From NCBI GenBank assembly GCA_002390745.1, contig DGQK01000005.1, forward strand, positions 19,837-83,836: 64,000 nucleotides of DNA. Reading direction: 5' to 3'. Shown here one piece after another: positions 26,958 to 36,044 of this stretch; position 1 is the first letter of the stretch, and each line of letters begins with the position of its first letter. The notes under the pieces were generated by a model, which saw nothing but the letters and a program-made list of their open reading frames with translations, searched no databases and was not told the origin of the DNA. The DNA is from Bacteroidetes bacterium UBA4416 (lineage in GTDB: Bacteria; Bacteroidota; Bacteroidia; B-17B0; Aurantibacillaceae). Made by a program: the position numbers and the translations under genes.

Positions 26958-27893
26958 ATGAAACTTATTACGATCGGCATCCCCTGCTATTTTAACGAAG
27001 GAAGCATTATAAAAACTTATCAGCTGCTCAAGGAGCAGATCTTCGCCTATTTCACGGACCTGAAGTTCGAGGTAATCTTTATTGACGATGGATCCAAAGA
27101 TGGTTCTTATAACGAAATGCTGAGTTTGAAAAGCAGCTATCCCAACGACGAGATCCGGATCATCCAGTTCACCCGTAATTTCGGACAAATGTCAGGGTAC
27201 TATGCCGGCCTGAAAAATTCCAAAGGCGACGGCTATCTGGCTATTTCTGCCGACTTACAGGAGCCAGCTTCTCTGATCAAGGACCTTATCGAAACCTTCG
27301 TGAAGAATAACGCTCCTCTGGTGGCCGGCAAGCGCATTGGCCGTGATGACGGTTTTTTTGCCAACACCTATTCAAAGCTTTTCTATGGCTTTATGAAAAA
27401 AACGGCTTTCCCGGAAATGCCTGTGGGCGGCTTCGATATAGCTATTGTTAACCAGGATGTAAAGAATTACCTGCTTTCACTCGAAGATGTGAAACCATGG
27501 ATCCAGGGACAAATGTTCTGGAGTGGCTACCCTATTACTTTCATTCCCTATGAGCGACTAAAGCGTGAGATCGGAAGTTCCAAATGGAATATTTCGAAAA
27601 AAATAAATTACACACTCGATGCTGTCATCAATTATACTTACCTACCGCTCCGCTTTTTCTCTTTAGTAGGCATTATCGCCTTCATCCTTGGGGTTATTTA
27701 TGCCGGCTTGCTGGTGATTAACTATTTCCAGGGTGATGCGCCTTTCAATGGCTGGACACCTATCATGATGCTGATACTCCTCCTGGGGGGCCTGCAATTA
27801 TGTATGCTGGGGCTCATAGGCGAATACATGTGGAGAAACATCGAGCAAACCAAGAAAAAGCCGATGTATATTGTCAAGCAGGTCATTGAATAA
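26958..27893 (+). CDS. GT2 glycosyltransferase, polyprenyl-phosphate sugar synthase (GtrB/DPM1-like)
   Basis: The product has 311 residues. The GT-A domain contains ITIGIPCYFNEG, FIDDGSKDGS, RNFGQMSGYYAGL and the ISADLQEP metal-binding motif. Two C-terminal membrane helices (about residues 232-256 and 268-290) are followed by the EYMWRNIEQTKKKP tail. Such enzymes load a sugar onto undecaprenyl or dolichyl phosphate at the inner face of the membrane. The YfhO protein in the same cluster is a plausible user of that product. The strong terminator at 27923 closes the cluster. Confidence 0.9.
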   Translation: MKLITIGIPCYFNEGSIIKTYQLLKEQIFAYFTDLKFEVIFIDDGSKDGSYNEMLSLKSSYPNDEIRIIQFTRNFGQMSGYYAGLKNSKGDGYLAISADLQEPASLIKDLIETFVKNNAPLVAGKRIGRDDGFFANTYSKLFYGFMKKTAFPEMPVGGFDIAIVNQDVKNYLLSLEDVKPWIQGQMFWSGYPITFIPYERLKREIGSSKWNISKKINYTLDAVINYTYLPLRFFSLVGIIAFILGVIYAGLLVINYFQGDAPFNGWTPIMMLILLLGGLQLCMLGLIGEYMWRNIEQTKKKPMYIVKQVIE

Positions 27894-27922
27894 CTTATCA
27901 GTACCAATACATTTTCAGAAAG

Positions 27923-27949
27923 AAAGCAGGGCTACTACCCTGCTTTTTT
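27923..27949 (+). terminator. Terminator of the glycan acylation cluster
   Basis: A 9-bp perfect stem AAAGCAGGG/CCCTGCTTT (27923-27931 with 27938-27946), 6-base loop and T-run, 30 bases after the GT2 stop. Confidence 0.9.
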
Positions 27950-28095
27950 GATTGTGCTTAATGCCAGATAGCACGCCGGGACAAATGTATGCTCAATAAT
28001 GTTGCAAACGCCTACGGCAACGCATTGCCTCCTACTGGAAACGATCTGTTTAGCCAACGATGTATATGTTGCTTCTATGGCGAACAGCTTATATT

Positions 28096-29742
28096 CTAAA
28101 GCTCGATGATCTTATCAGCATAGCGCAGGGCTGAATCGCGGTGGCTAATGATGATCGAGGTTTTGTCCTTCATCACCGTTTGCAGATTCCGCAGGATCAG
28201 CTCTTCCGTTTCCACATCCACAGCCGAAAGGCAATCATCAAAAATGAGGATACGTGGCCTCGAAATGATTGCACGCGCAATGGAGATGCGTTGTTTTTGT
28301 CCGCCCGAAAGCGTGACGCCCCGCTCTCCAACCACCGTATCAAAGCCTTGTGGGAAAGACATAATATTGTCGTACACGCCTGCATCTTTGGCTGCCTGGT
28401 AGATATCCTCATCCGTATAATGGCGGTCAACGGAAAAAACAATGTTATTCCTAATCGTATCAGAGAACAGGAACACTTCCTGCGGTACGTAGCCAATGCT
28501 TTTGCGGAGTGCCGATAAATCGTGCTTTTGAATAGGCACCCCGTCGATCAGGAGTTGGCCGGAGCTTACATCGTACAGGCGCGTGATGAGGTTAGCCAGG
28601 GTCGATTTTCCGGAGCCGATCTGCCCTTTGATGCCTACCGTTTCCCCTTTCGCGATATCCATATTAAAATGCTTCAACGCTTCAATGTGCGTATCCGGAT
28701 AGGTAAAGCTCACATCCCGGAAACTGATGCTGCCTTCGATCGGCGCGCTCACCCCGGGTGTATTCTGAATAGCGCTTTTGTACTGCATGAACTCATTGAT
28801 ACGTTCCTGCGAAGCGGCAGCCCTCTGGATCAGCGAGGTCACCCAACCCAGTGATGCAAAAGGCCAGGTCAGCTTATACACATACACAATAAACTCCGTG
28901 ATATTTCCCATCTCGATGGTTTTCCCGATCACGAGATGCCCACCATACCACACGGTAGCGATCACACTGATCCCTACCATCAGCACCATCACCGGCTGAA
29001 AAAAAGCTTCCACCAGGGTCAGTTTCAGGTTTTGTTTTTTATAATGCGCATTCAGCTTTTCCAGCTCATTCGTGTAATGCTCTTCCCGTGCATACGCCTT
29101 GATCACGCGCACCGCCGAAAACGTTTCCTGGGCATGCGAGGTAAGCTTCGACAGCTCCTGCTGTACAATGGTGCTGCGCTTGTTAATGGTGTCCGATACT
29201 TTATAAATGGCATAAGACAGCAGCGGCAAAGGCGCAAATACCAGGAGGCTCAGCTGCCAGTTGATGGAAAGCATGAAGATCAGGATGATCACCGTCGTGG
29301 CAAAGGTGTTGATGAGGTACATGATGGCCGGCCCTGTATACATCCGCACTTTGCCCACATCCTCGCTGATGCGGTTCATGAGGTCGCCCGTGTTGTGATT
29401 TTTATAAAAGGAAGCGTCGAGTGTCTGAAAGTGAGCATAGAGCTCATTCTTCTGGTCGAACTCGATGTGGCGGCTCATCACGATGAGTGTTTGCCGCTGG
29501 AAAAAAAGGAACAGGCCGCTGGTGAGCGCAAGCCCCAACAGGGTTAAGCCAAAAACGATGAACTTTCCTGTGTCGATAGATGCATGGCTCGAAATAAGCC
29601 TGGCGATCTCATTGGTGGCATTACGTACCACCACACCCTGGTAGATGGAAAAAACGGATGATAAAATAACAAACACGGCACCTAACAACAGATGCCATTT
29701 ATACCTGATCAGATAAACATTAATGGATTGCAGTGCTTTCAT
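28096..29742 (-). CDS. ABC transporter half, fused permease-ATPase, short C-terminus
   Basis: The product has 548 residues: six membrane helices (about residues 15-305), then a nucleotide-binding domain with Walker A GQIGSGKST, signature LSGGQKQR, and Walker B ILIFDDCLSAVD, followed by the H-loop ISHR. The residue after Walker B is Asp instead of the catalytic Glu, as in the degenerate half of heterodimeric exporters (YheI/BmrC/MdlA type). The protein stops at ADKIIEL, about 25-30 residues short of most relatives, and the following DNA has no matching continuation. It probably pairs with another half encoded elsewhere. The exported substrate is not predictable. Confidence 0.87.
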   Translation of the reverse strand: MKALQSINVYLIRYKWHLLLGAVFVILSSVFSIYQGVVVRNATNEIARLISSHASIDTGKFIVFGLTLLGLALTSGLFLFFQRQTLIVMSRHIEFDQKNELYAHFQTLDASFYKNHNTGDLMNRISEDVGKVRMYTGPAIMYLINTFATTVIILIFMLSINWQLSLLVFAPLPLLSYAIYKVSDTINKRSTIVQQELSKLTSHAQETFSAVRVIKAYAREEHYTNELEKLNAHYKKQNLKLTLVEAFFQPVMVLMVGISVIATVWYGGHLVIGKTIEMGNITEFIVYVYKLTWPFASLGWVTSLIQRAAASQERINEFMQYKSAIQNTPGVSAPIEGSISFRDVSFTYPDTHIEALKHFNMDIAKGETVGIKGQIGSGKSTLANLITRLYDVSSGQLLIDGVPIQKHDLSALRKSIGYVPQEVFLFSDTIRNNIVFSVDRHYTDEDIYQAAKDAGVYDNIMSFPQGFDTVVGERGVTLSGGQKQRISIARAIISRPRILIFDDCLSAVDVETEELILRNLQTVMKDKTSIIISHRDSALRYADKIIEL

Positions 29743-29750
29743 GTTCTCGC

Positions 29751-29775
29751 GGTGGTTTCGAGAGCCTCACCCACC
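29751..29775. repeat. Dispersed hairpin repeat, copy 1
   Basis: GGTGG (29751-29755) pairs with CCACC (29771-29775) around a core containing TTCGAGAGCCTCA (29757-29769). The same 13-base core occurs in copies at 37897-37935 (inverted) and 51911-51939. It lies between the ABC gene start and the arginase stop. The similarity to copy 3 extends past the hairpin into ATTCGT. Confidence 0.8.
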
Positions 29776-29884
29776 ATTCGTCGACTGAGGCCCTCAACGT
29801 CAACGCGGCGCATACTAATTATTAAACGCTTTTTTAAACCTGAATGCGGAAAGAGGCAAGGGCGACCGGCGCACCAAGCAAATC

Positions 29885-30847
29885 CTAAAAATCGTTATTC
29901 AGTTGGTTGGTTGCTTTTTGCAGGATCTCGAAGGCATTTTCAGCCATCAGGTTTTCCTTGTCGAGCGTTGGGTTGATCTCCACCATTTCAAAGCACACGA
30001 TCTTTTTGGAACGCATGATGTAATAGATCAGGTTCCCCGCTTCTTTTTCCGTGATGCCATTTGGCACAGGCGTTCCGGTTCCGCTGCTGATGCGGCTGTC
30101 CATACTGTCCACATCGAAGCTTACATAAATAATATCGCAATGGTCGAGGTAGTTCAGCGATTCGATCGCCACACGCTCCACCGCTTTTTTACGGATCTCC
30201 GCCAGGTTAAATACCCTTACCTTGTGCTTTTTGATCAGGAAGTCTTCCTGTGGCTCAAAATCACGAAGTGCAATGTATACGAGGTCGTTATACTGGATCT
30301 TAGGAGAAATACCCCCCAGGTTTTTCAGTTTTTCCCAGTATTCTATCGTTTCATCATCCGGCTTATTCTGCTGCCTTTCCTTGTTATCCTCTCCCAACAC
30401 ACAGGCAATGGGCATGCCGTGCATATTGCCGCTTGGTGTGGTATAAGGCGTGTGCAGATCGGCATGCGCATCGATCCAGATCACTCCCACGCGCTTATTC
30501 GGATAAGCCATTTTAATGCCGCTGATGGTCCCCAGGGCCGAGCTGTGGTCGCCCGCCAGCACAATCGGCACCTCTTCTTTCAGTAAGGTTTTTTTGATTT
30601 CGTTGGCCAGCCTTTCATTGAGGGTATAGATGCCTTTGATCCGCTTGGCATAATCGTTGACAACAGGTTCCAGCAACAGGTGGTTTTCGTTCTGCACCTC
30701 AACAGATTTGAATTTTTTAAAGAAATTACTTCCGAAGTCGAGTGCAGCGATCTTAATAGCATCTACGCCCATACTCGCTCCGCGGGTTCCCGCTCCTATT
30801 TCACTTTTTAATTCAATTAACTTGATTGGTTTGATCATAGGTTTCAT
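29885..30847 (-). CDS. Arginase-family ureohydrolase
   Basis: The start is taken as the ATG at 30847 (MKPMIKPIKLIEL), giving 320 residues; starts at 30859 or 30838 are also possible. All three manganese-binding motifs are present: GDHSSALG, DAHADLHTP and SFDVDSMDS. The early EIGAGTRGASMG is typical of arginases. The likely reaction is arginine to ornithine plus urea in the cytoplasm. Agmatinase or formiminoglutamase activity cannot be excluded. It has no metabolic partner next to it. Confidence 0.88.
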   Translation of the reverse strand: MKPMIKPIKLIELKSEIGAGTRGASMGVDAIKIAALDFGSNFFKKFKSVEVQNENHLLLEPVVNDYAKRIKGIYTLNERLANEIKKTLLKEEVPIVLAGDHSSALGTISGIKMAYPNKRVGVIWIDAHADLHTPYTTPSGNMHGMPIACVLGEDNKERQQNKPDDETIEYWEKLKNLGGISPKIQYNDLVYIALRDFEPQEDFLIKKHKVRVFNLAEIRKKAVERVAIESLNYLDHCDIIYVSFDVDSMDSRISSGTGTPVPNGITEKEAGNLIYYIMRSKKIVCFEMVEINPTLDKENLMAENAFEILQKATNQLNNDF

Positions 30848-30902
30848 CATAAGGCACAAAGATAAGAATCCTCCTCTAAAAAGGGAATATTATGTGGTAT
30901 AA

Positions 30903-30960
30903 GAGCAAAAATGGAACGCTGATAACGCGGATTAAGCAGTTCAGCACAGATTAGAACAGA
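30903..30960. repeat. Intergenic repeat-like segment
   Basis: The segment with ACGCTGATAACGCGGATTAA followed by CAGCACAGATTAG resembles the GCTGATTACGCGGATTAAGC-type intergenic repeats I know from Bacteroidota genomes. Only this copy was noticed in the window, so the call rests on recall. Confidence 0.35.
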
Positions 30961-31122
30961 GAGAACAACCGTTGACTGAGCGTATTTGAAGGCAAGGAAA
31001 ATAAAACATAGATTGCCCCAAATAGATAAAATAACGGGCTTTTGCTGATGTCTTCATGTTCCCTTATATAACCTTCTACGCATTATATGGTATGATTTCT
31101 CCCTGATTCGGGGTCACCAGGC

Positions 31123-31728
31123 TCAAAAAATACCTTTTGAGACCTCCAGTACGGTTTCCTTCGAAAGGCTTTCCAGGCGCGGAACGGAAAGGATCCGGCA
31201 GCTTGAACCGGCTTTGCGGACGATCGCTTCTTTCACCTCCGGAGCAAACTTACCATTGAATACCAGCGAATGAATGTTATAATGATGGCTTTGTAAATAA
31301 TGCAGGGACAAAAGCGCATGGTTAATGCAGCCGAGGTAATCGGAGATTACTAAAATAACCTCAGCATCAAATTTTCTCGCCAGGTCGATCACGGCATCTG
31401 CCTGGTTCAGCGGAACCATCAGGCCACCGGCACCTTCTATGATCAGTGTATTCGACGTTTCCGGCCTGATGATCTTCGAAAGCTCAATTTCCACACCTTC
31501 CAGCTTTGCCGCAAAATGAGGAGAAAGCGGTTCCCGGAGCAGGTAGCTTTCCGGGTGGATCACCGTTTGCCCGTTGCTGATGAGCGCGCGTACCGTTTCA
31601 GAATCCATGCCCTCAATGGTCCCGCTTTGCACAGGCTTCCAGTAATCGGCCTTCAGCGCTTCCACGAGGATGGCCGATACCAGTGTTTTGCCGACATTGG
31701 TGCCTATACCGCTGACAAAGTAATTCAT
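31123..31728 (-). CDS. bioD: Dethiobiotin synthetase
   Basis: The product has 201 residues. It starts MNYFVSGIGTNVGKTLVSA, with the P-loop GTNVGKT in the position typical of BioD, then WKPVQSGT with the conserved Lys, LIIEGAGGLMVPL, and VISDYLGCINHALLS. BioD closes the ureido ring of dethiobiotin from DAPA, CO2 and ATP. It is the last gene of a minus-strand operon and its start overlaps the stop of a glycosyltransferase gene by four bases. No other bio gene is in the window. Confidence 0.94.
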   Translation of the reverse strand: MNYFVSGIGTNVGKTLVSAILVEALKADYWKPVQSGTIEGMDSETVRALISNGQTVIHPESYLLREPLSPHFAAKLEGVEIELSKIIRPETSNTLIIEGAGGLMVPLNQADAVIDLARKFDAEVILVISDYLGCINHALLSLHYLQSHHYNIHSLVFNGKFAPEVKEAIVRKAGSSCRILSVPRLESLSKETVLEVSKGIF

Positions 31729-32870
31729 GATCCGAACATCGTTTTATAGTGTTCTTTAATGGCCTCTGTATTCAGGGCTTTGCTGATGTATACCGTACAC
31801 GCTTTAGCCATGCTATCAAAAGCAGCCTGGTCTGTGCCGGCAAGTGTTGTCACTGCATCTATAAACCCTTGTTTATGCGCGAGCGGAATATCGAAGCCAA
31901 CTTTTGCTTTTTTCAGATCTCTCCAGGGCGTTTGATCCGATAAGATCACCGGTCGCCCATGCTGCAAGGCCTCTACGATGATGTGGCCGTAATTCTCATT
32001 CCGGGTCGGCAGAAACAAGGCGTGGTAATGACCAAGCGCATCGCCTATCGCTTCCGGTTTCAGGCTTCCTTTGTAACTAAAGGCAATATGTGCAGGAAGT
32101 GTTTTGGCATTTTCCCGGCAGCTGCTCCAATAGGCTTCATCCTCAATAGGGCCGAACATATCAAAACGGATCTTGGTATCCTTCACGCCTTTCAGAACAT
32201 CGATGGCGAAGTTCAGGTTCTTTTTTTCCGAGATCCGGGAAATAAAACAGAGGCTGAGCTCTCCGGGCTGCTTGGCAAGGGGCTGCTCCTGCCCTGCCGG
32301 TTTGGGCAGGTTGGATACTTCGCAGATACGGGCTTCTTTTCCGATGCGCTTCCTGATCTCCAAGCTTTCCTGCGCAGAGGTGGATTGCCAGGTAATGTTT
32401 TTAAACAAGCCTAAAGACCTGGCCGTCAGCAAAAAGATTTTTTTCTTCAGGGGCTTGATCTTCAAAGCCCCATCGCCCAGCATGCCACGTGGTGCAAGCA
32501 CAATACGGCTCTTCAGTTTGCCCTGCCGCTTCCATTTGAGCGGATACACGGTAAACAGGCGTGAAAACAAGCTATTCAGGTACAAACCGTCGTGCGGTGT
32601 TTTTAATAAAAGATCGAGGACGAACTCAGGGTTCATATTTTCCGGACTTACATAAAACACCTCGCGTCCCTCATAGCTGGTCCAGGTATTGGCGGGAACC
32701 CCGGCATAAGCCTTATCCGCCTGAAAATCGCGATCGGTGGTAATGATCCTGAAATTGATGTCATCGCCCAGCTGAGCGGTAAGCGTGGCAATGGATTGGA
32801 TGGGCCCGCCAGCCAGATAACCCGGCAGGAACCAGTCGCACAAAATGATTATGTCAGGCTTAGCATTCAA
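31725..32870 (-). CDS. Glycosyltransferase family 4
   Basis: The product has 381 residues. The N-terminal FLPGYLAGGPIQSI is typical of GT4 enzymes that bind polysaccharide acceptors. LCFISRISEKKNLNFAIDVL is the donor-lobe loop, and LPTRNENYGHIIVEALQHG carries the E(x7)E motif. It overlaps asnB by 11 bases upstream and bioD by 4 bases downstream. With an epimerase and asparagine synthetase in the operon it probably serves O-antigen or EPS assembly. Confidence 0.9.
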   Translation of the reverse strand: MNAKPDIIILCDWFLPGYLAGGPIQSIATLTAQLGDDINFRIITTDRDFQADKAYAGVPANTWTSYEGREVFYVSPENMNPEFVLDLLLKTPHDGLYLNSLFSRLFTVYPLKWKRQGKLKSRIVLAPRGMLGDGALKIKPLKKKIFLLTARSLGLFKNITWQSTSAQESLEIRKRIGKEARICEVSNLPKPAGQEQPLAKQPGELSLCFISRISEKKNLNFAIDVLKGVKDTKIRFDMFGPIEDEAYWSSCRENAKTLPAHIAFSYKGSLKPEAIGDALGHYHALFLPTRNENYGHIIVEALQHGRPVILSDQTPWRDLKKAKVGFDIPLAHKQGFIDAVTTLAGTDQAAFDSMAKACTVYISKALNTEAIKEHYKTMFGS

Positions 32871-34752
32871 CCTGGTGTGTGTTCATCCAATGGTTTAAAA
32901 CGATCAGGTGCCACACCCGGCTCCAGGTGATCCTGGGATCATTGTTCAGAAAACGGTTCCAGATCACGAGCACGGCTTCACGGTTCACAAAGGGCCGCTT
33001 TGAAAACTGGACGATGTTTTCTTCGCAGAAATCCCTCAGTTCATTCTTCAGCCAGTCTTTCCAGGGAAGAACGAAGCCCATTTTAGGGCGGTTGACGATA
33101 TTGGCCGGCAGGAGATCGCCAAGCGAATCTACCAGTAATTTTTTCGGAGAATGCGGATACTTGTATTCATCCCTGATACTAAGCACAAATTCCACCAGCT
33201 TGAAATCCAGGAAAGGCACACGCACTTCGAGCGCCACAGCCATGCTCATTTGGTCGGCATCACGCAGCAACACGTTCTGCATATAGGTTTGGATCTCGAA
33301 CAACGATACGCGGCTTAATTTATGCTGCTTATCCGTTGTACTTTTCTGGATGATGTTTTTAATAAACGCATCGTCTTTGAATTTTTGCCTCAGCAAAGCG
33401 CTATAATCGGTTTGGTTGAACAGCTTGCGGTTTACCGGATAAGCATTAAATCCGTTGATCTGATCGAGCCTCAGAATTTCCGCTGTTTTATCGCCCTGTA
33501 CCGATTTTTTTCTGGCAGCGAGTAACTTTCCTCCCAGGCTTCGCCCCAAGCCCGGAATCAGGTTCAGCCAGCTTTTGGTTTCCAATTCGTGAAAACGCTT
33601 AAAGATATCATAGCCGGCAAAAAGCTCATCGCCGCCTAATCCGGAGAGTGCCATGGTAATGCCGGCCTCCCGGGTAGCTTTGGAAACAATATAGCTGTTG
33701 GGGCCGTCGCCTCCGGGATGATCCATCGCTGCAAGGGCTTCGGGCAGCTGCTTCAAAAAGTCTCCGGGTGTTAGTTTGATCTCGTGATGCTCCGTATTGA
33801 ATTTCTCCGCGATCTGTTTTGCATACACCGCTTCCGAAAACTCACCTTCGTCGAAGCTCACGTTAAAGGTCCGGATCTTTTGAGAAGACACTTTACTCAT
33901 CAATCCCACAATAGCGCTGCTATCGATCCCACCCGACAAAAAAGCCCCGAAAGGCACATCTGCTACGAGCCTGCGCTCTACAGATGCCGTGAGCAGGTGG
34001 TTGATGCTTTTACAGGTATCTTCATAGGAAAGATCCCCGATGGTTTTAGTATGTTTGTTGATGTTCCAGTACTCAGACATCGTCACTACGCCCTGCCTGT
34101 ACTCGAGGATTGTTCCCGGCATCAGGATGAACACGTCCTCGAGGATGGTGTTAGGGGCATGCACTGTCGCGTATTGTACATATTCGGCCAGAGAAGCCGC
34201 AGAGGCTTTCTTTGCCGTCAGGCCCGAACGCATGAGCGACCGGATCTCGGATGCAAAACTAAGCACATTATCTTTGAAATGATAGTAGAGGGGCTTCACG
34301 CCCAGCCTGTCGCGCACTACCAGCAGCCTCTGTTCCTGCGTATCCCAGATGGCAAAGGCAAACATGCCGTTGAAGCGTTGCAGGCATTCGATCCCCCAAC
34401 GCAGATAGGCTGCAAGGATCACTTCCGTATCCGTGTTGGTTTTGAAGAAATACGGCAGCTGGCCTGAGCCGTGCTGCGCGCGCTGGAGCTCAAGCTTCAG
34501 CTCCCTGTAATTATACAGCTCGCCGTTATACACCAGTGTATAGCGCCCGTCCTGCGAAATAAGAGGCTGGTTACCGGCTGCCGAAAGGTCGATGATAGAC
34601 AGACGGCGATGCCCCAGGAAACAATGTGCATCGTTCCAGATCCCTTCGGCGTCGGGCCCGCGATGTGCCAGGGCATCCGTCATTTGCTGAATAGCCGACC
34701 GGTAGGTTGGCTGATCAATGTCGTGTCCCGCTATTCCTGCTATTCCGCACAT
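32860..34752 (-). CDS. asnB: Asparagine synthetase (glutamine-hydrolysing) type B
   Basis: The product has 630 residues. The N-terminal nucleophile is Cys2 in MCGIAGIAG, followed by the HRGPDAEG and YNGELYNY motifs of the glutaminase domain. The synthetase domain has the PP-loop LSGGIDSSA and LSGLGGDELFAGY. AsnB-type proteins in glycan clusters may amidate uronic acids instead of making free asparagine. The long C-terminus ends RPKMGFVLPWKDWL and a helical tail. It overlaps the GT4 gene by 11 bases. Confidence 0.94.
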   Translation of the reverse strand: MCGIAGIAGHDIDQPTYRSAIQQMTDALAHRGPDAEGIWNDAHCFLGHRRLSIIDLSAAGNQPLISQDGRYTLVYNGELYNYRELKLELQRAQHGSGQLPYFFKTNTDTEVILAAYLRWGIECLQRFNGMFAFAIWDTQEQRLLVVRDRLGVKPLYYHFKDNVLSFASEIRSLMRSGLTAKKASAASLAEYVQYATVHAPNTILEDVFILMPGTILEYRQGVVTMSEYWNINKHTKTIGDLSYEDTCKSINHLLTASVERRLVADVPFGAFLSGGIDSSAIVGLMSKVSSQKIRTFNVSFDEGEFSEAVYAKQIAEKFNTEHHEIKLTPGDFLKQLPEALAAMDHPGGDGPNSYIVSKATREAGITMALSGLGGDELFAGYDIFKRFHELETKSWLNLIPGLGRSLGGKLLAARKKSVQGDKTAEILRLDQINGFNAYPVNRKLFNQTDYSALLRQKFKDDAFIKNIIQKSTTDKQHKLSRVSLFEIQTYMQNVLLRDADQMSMAVALEVRVPFLDFKLVEFVLSIRDEYKYPHSPKKLLVDSLGDLLPANIVNRPKMGFVLPWKDWLKNELRDFCEENIVQFSKRPFVNREAVLVIWNRFLNNDPRITWSRVWHLIVLNHWMNTHQVEC

Positions 34753-34767
34753 GCCTTACAAAAGAAT

Positions 34768-35715
34768 TTACAAGCCGATCGAGGCTAAATATTTTTTATC
34801 CTGCATCATCCGTTGAATGCCTTCTTCCACCGAAATCAGCTCTTTGCCGAGAATCTGCTTCATCTTGGTATTATCCGGCTGCCGGCGGGTCATATCGCCT
34901 TCCTTCAGGGCAGGAAGATGAATGATCTTCGACTGGCTGCCGGCAAGCTTAATGACCAGCTTTGCCAGATCAAGCACACTCATGAGCTTGTCGCTGCCAA
35001 TGTTCACCACATCGTTCACCAACAGCTGTCGGTTGAGGATCGCAATACAGGTATCCACCGTATCATCCACATAGGTAAAGGTCCTTGTTTGCGAACCATC
35101 GCCATAAATGGTAATATCCTGGTTTTTCAGGGCTGCCGCCAGAAACTTCGATACCACAAAATCGGTGCTTTGGTTAGGCCCGTAGGTATTGAAAAAACGG
35201 AAAATGGTATAAGGCAATCCGTATTCGAGCTGGTAGCTCCGGAAAAAGCACTCGCCAACATTTTTTACCACCGCATAAGGAACGCGTGAATTGAGCGGTG
35301 TACGATGCTCGTGCTGAGGGAGTTCCATAGGCTCTCCATACACCTCCGATGAGGACGAGAAGTACACATGCTTCACGGAAGACTGCTTCGACAACTCCAG
35401 GATGTACTTAATTCCTGAAATATCGTTCAGCACACTGATCGGGTTTTCCTGGGTGCGCGCAACGCCCACTACCGCAGCAAAGTGAAAGACATAATCAAAA
35501 TGTTCGTTTAGCAGCACAGGGGAGATCTCGTCATAATTATTGACGTCTGCTTTAATAAATTTCCAATTTCCGGTGTTTGTTTGGGGGAGTTTTGTGAGGT
35601 AGCCTGTCGATAAATTATCAACCACTACCACAAAATTAGTTTCGTCCTGGATTAGTTTCTCTACCAATGCGCCTCCCACATTCCCCGCCCCTCCGGTTAC
35701 TAATAGTTTCTTCAT
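34768..35715 (-). CDS. NAD-dependent nucleotide-sugar epimerase/dehydratase
   Basis: The start is the ATG at 35715 (MKKLLVTGGAGNVGG), giving 315 residues; the longer frame adds 13 unlikely residues. It has the GGAGNVGG cofactor loop, DNLSTG, FHFAAVVGVARTQENP, SSSSEVYGEP and the catalytic PYAVVK. The family covers GalE/UDP-glucuronate epimerases and decarboxylases. The substrate is not determinable. It is the first gene of the minus-strand operon with asnB, GT4 and bioD, 15 bases before asnB. Confidence 0.88.
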   Translation of the reverse strand: MKKLLVTGGAGNVGGALVEKLIQDETNFVVVVDNLSTGYLTKLPQTNTGNWKFIKADVNNYDEISPVLLNEHFDYVFHFAAVVGVARTQENPISVLNDISGIKYILELSKQSSVKHVYFSSSSEVYGEPMELPQHEHRTPLNSRVPYAVVKNVGECFFRSYQLEYGLPYTIFRFFNTYGPNQSTDFVVSKFLAAALKNQDITIYGDGSQTRTFTYVDDTVDTCIAILNRQLLVNDVVNIGSDKLMSVLDLAKLVIKLAGSQSKIIHLPALKEGDMTRRQPDNTKMKQILGKELISVEEGIQRMMQDKKYLASIGL

Positions 35716-36044
35716 AAAAAATTTAGACCCCGCTAAGATACGAGAAAAATTCATTGTCTTGATAATTTGTCGTGCCCGCCATTTGCCTGTTCATACCCAA
35801 AAAGTACAGGACCTGTAAACCTTACGTTCTCCAAAAGACTCATTCGGTACACCACACATCCACATTACCTGGCCGCCGGCAGACAGGCCCCAAATAATGA
35901 AATGGAGATGTTTCAAAATTTAAATCCTTATGAATTGTAGCTGTTTTTTGCTACCGGCTTCCAATCGGTGCAGTATGGAATAATAACACGGCATTCGACT
36001 ATTTTATATGATTCCCAGCGGGATAATATGTATTTTTGAAGGCT
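35716..36044. other. Divergent intergenic region between the epimerase operon and argS
   Basis: About 330 bases without a supportable gene. It must hold divergent promoters. I can only identify the argS -7 element at 36031-36038; no RNA gene, operator or terminator was recognised. Confidence 0.5.
36031..36038 (+). promoter_or_regulatory. -7 element directly before argS
   Basis: TATTTTTG matches TAnnTTTG exactly and ends 6 bases before the ATG at 36045. The usual spacing puts transcription start at or next to the ATG, which would make the mRNA leaderless. No convincing -33 TTG was found. Confidence 0.4.

Noticed and set aside
28020..28096. Frameshift at the end of the ABC transporter gene
   Set aside because: I looked for the missing C-terminal residues after the stop and found no matching continuation in the same frame, so a simple frameshift is not supported.
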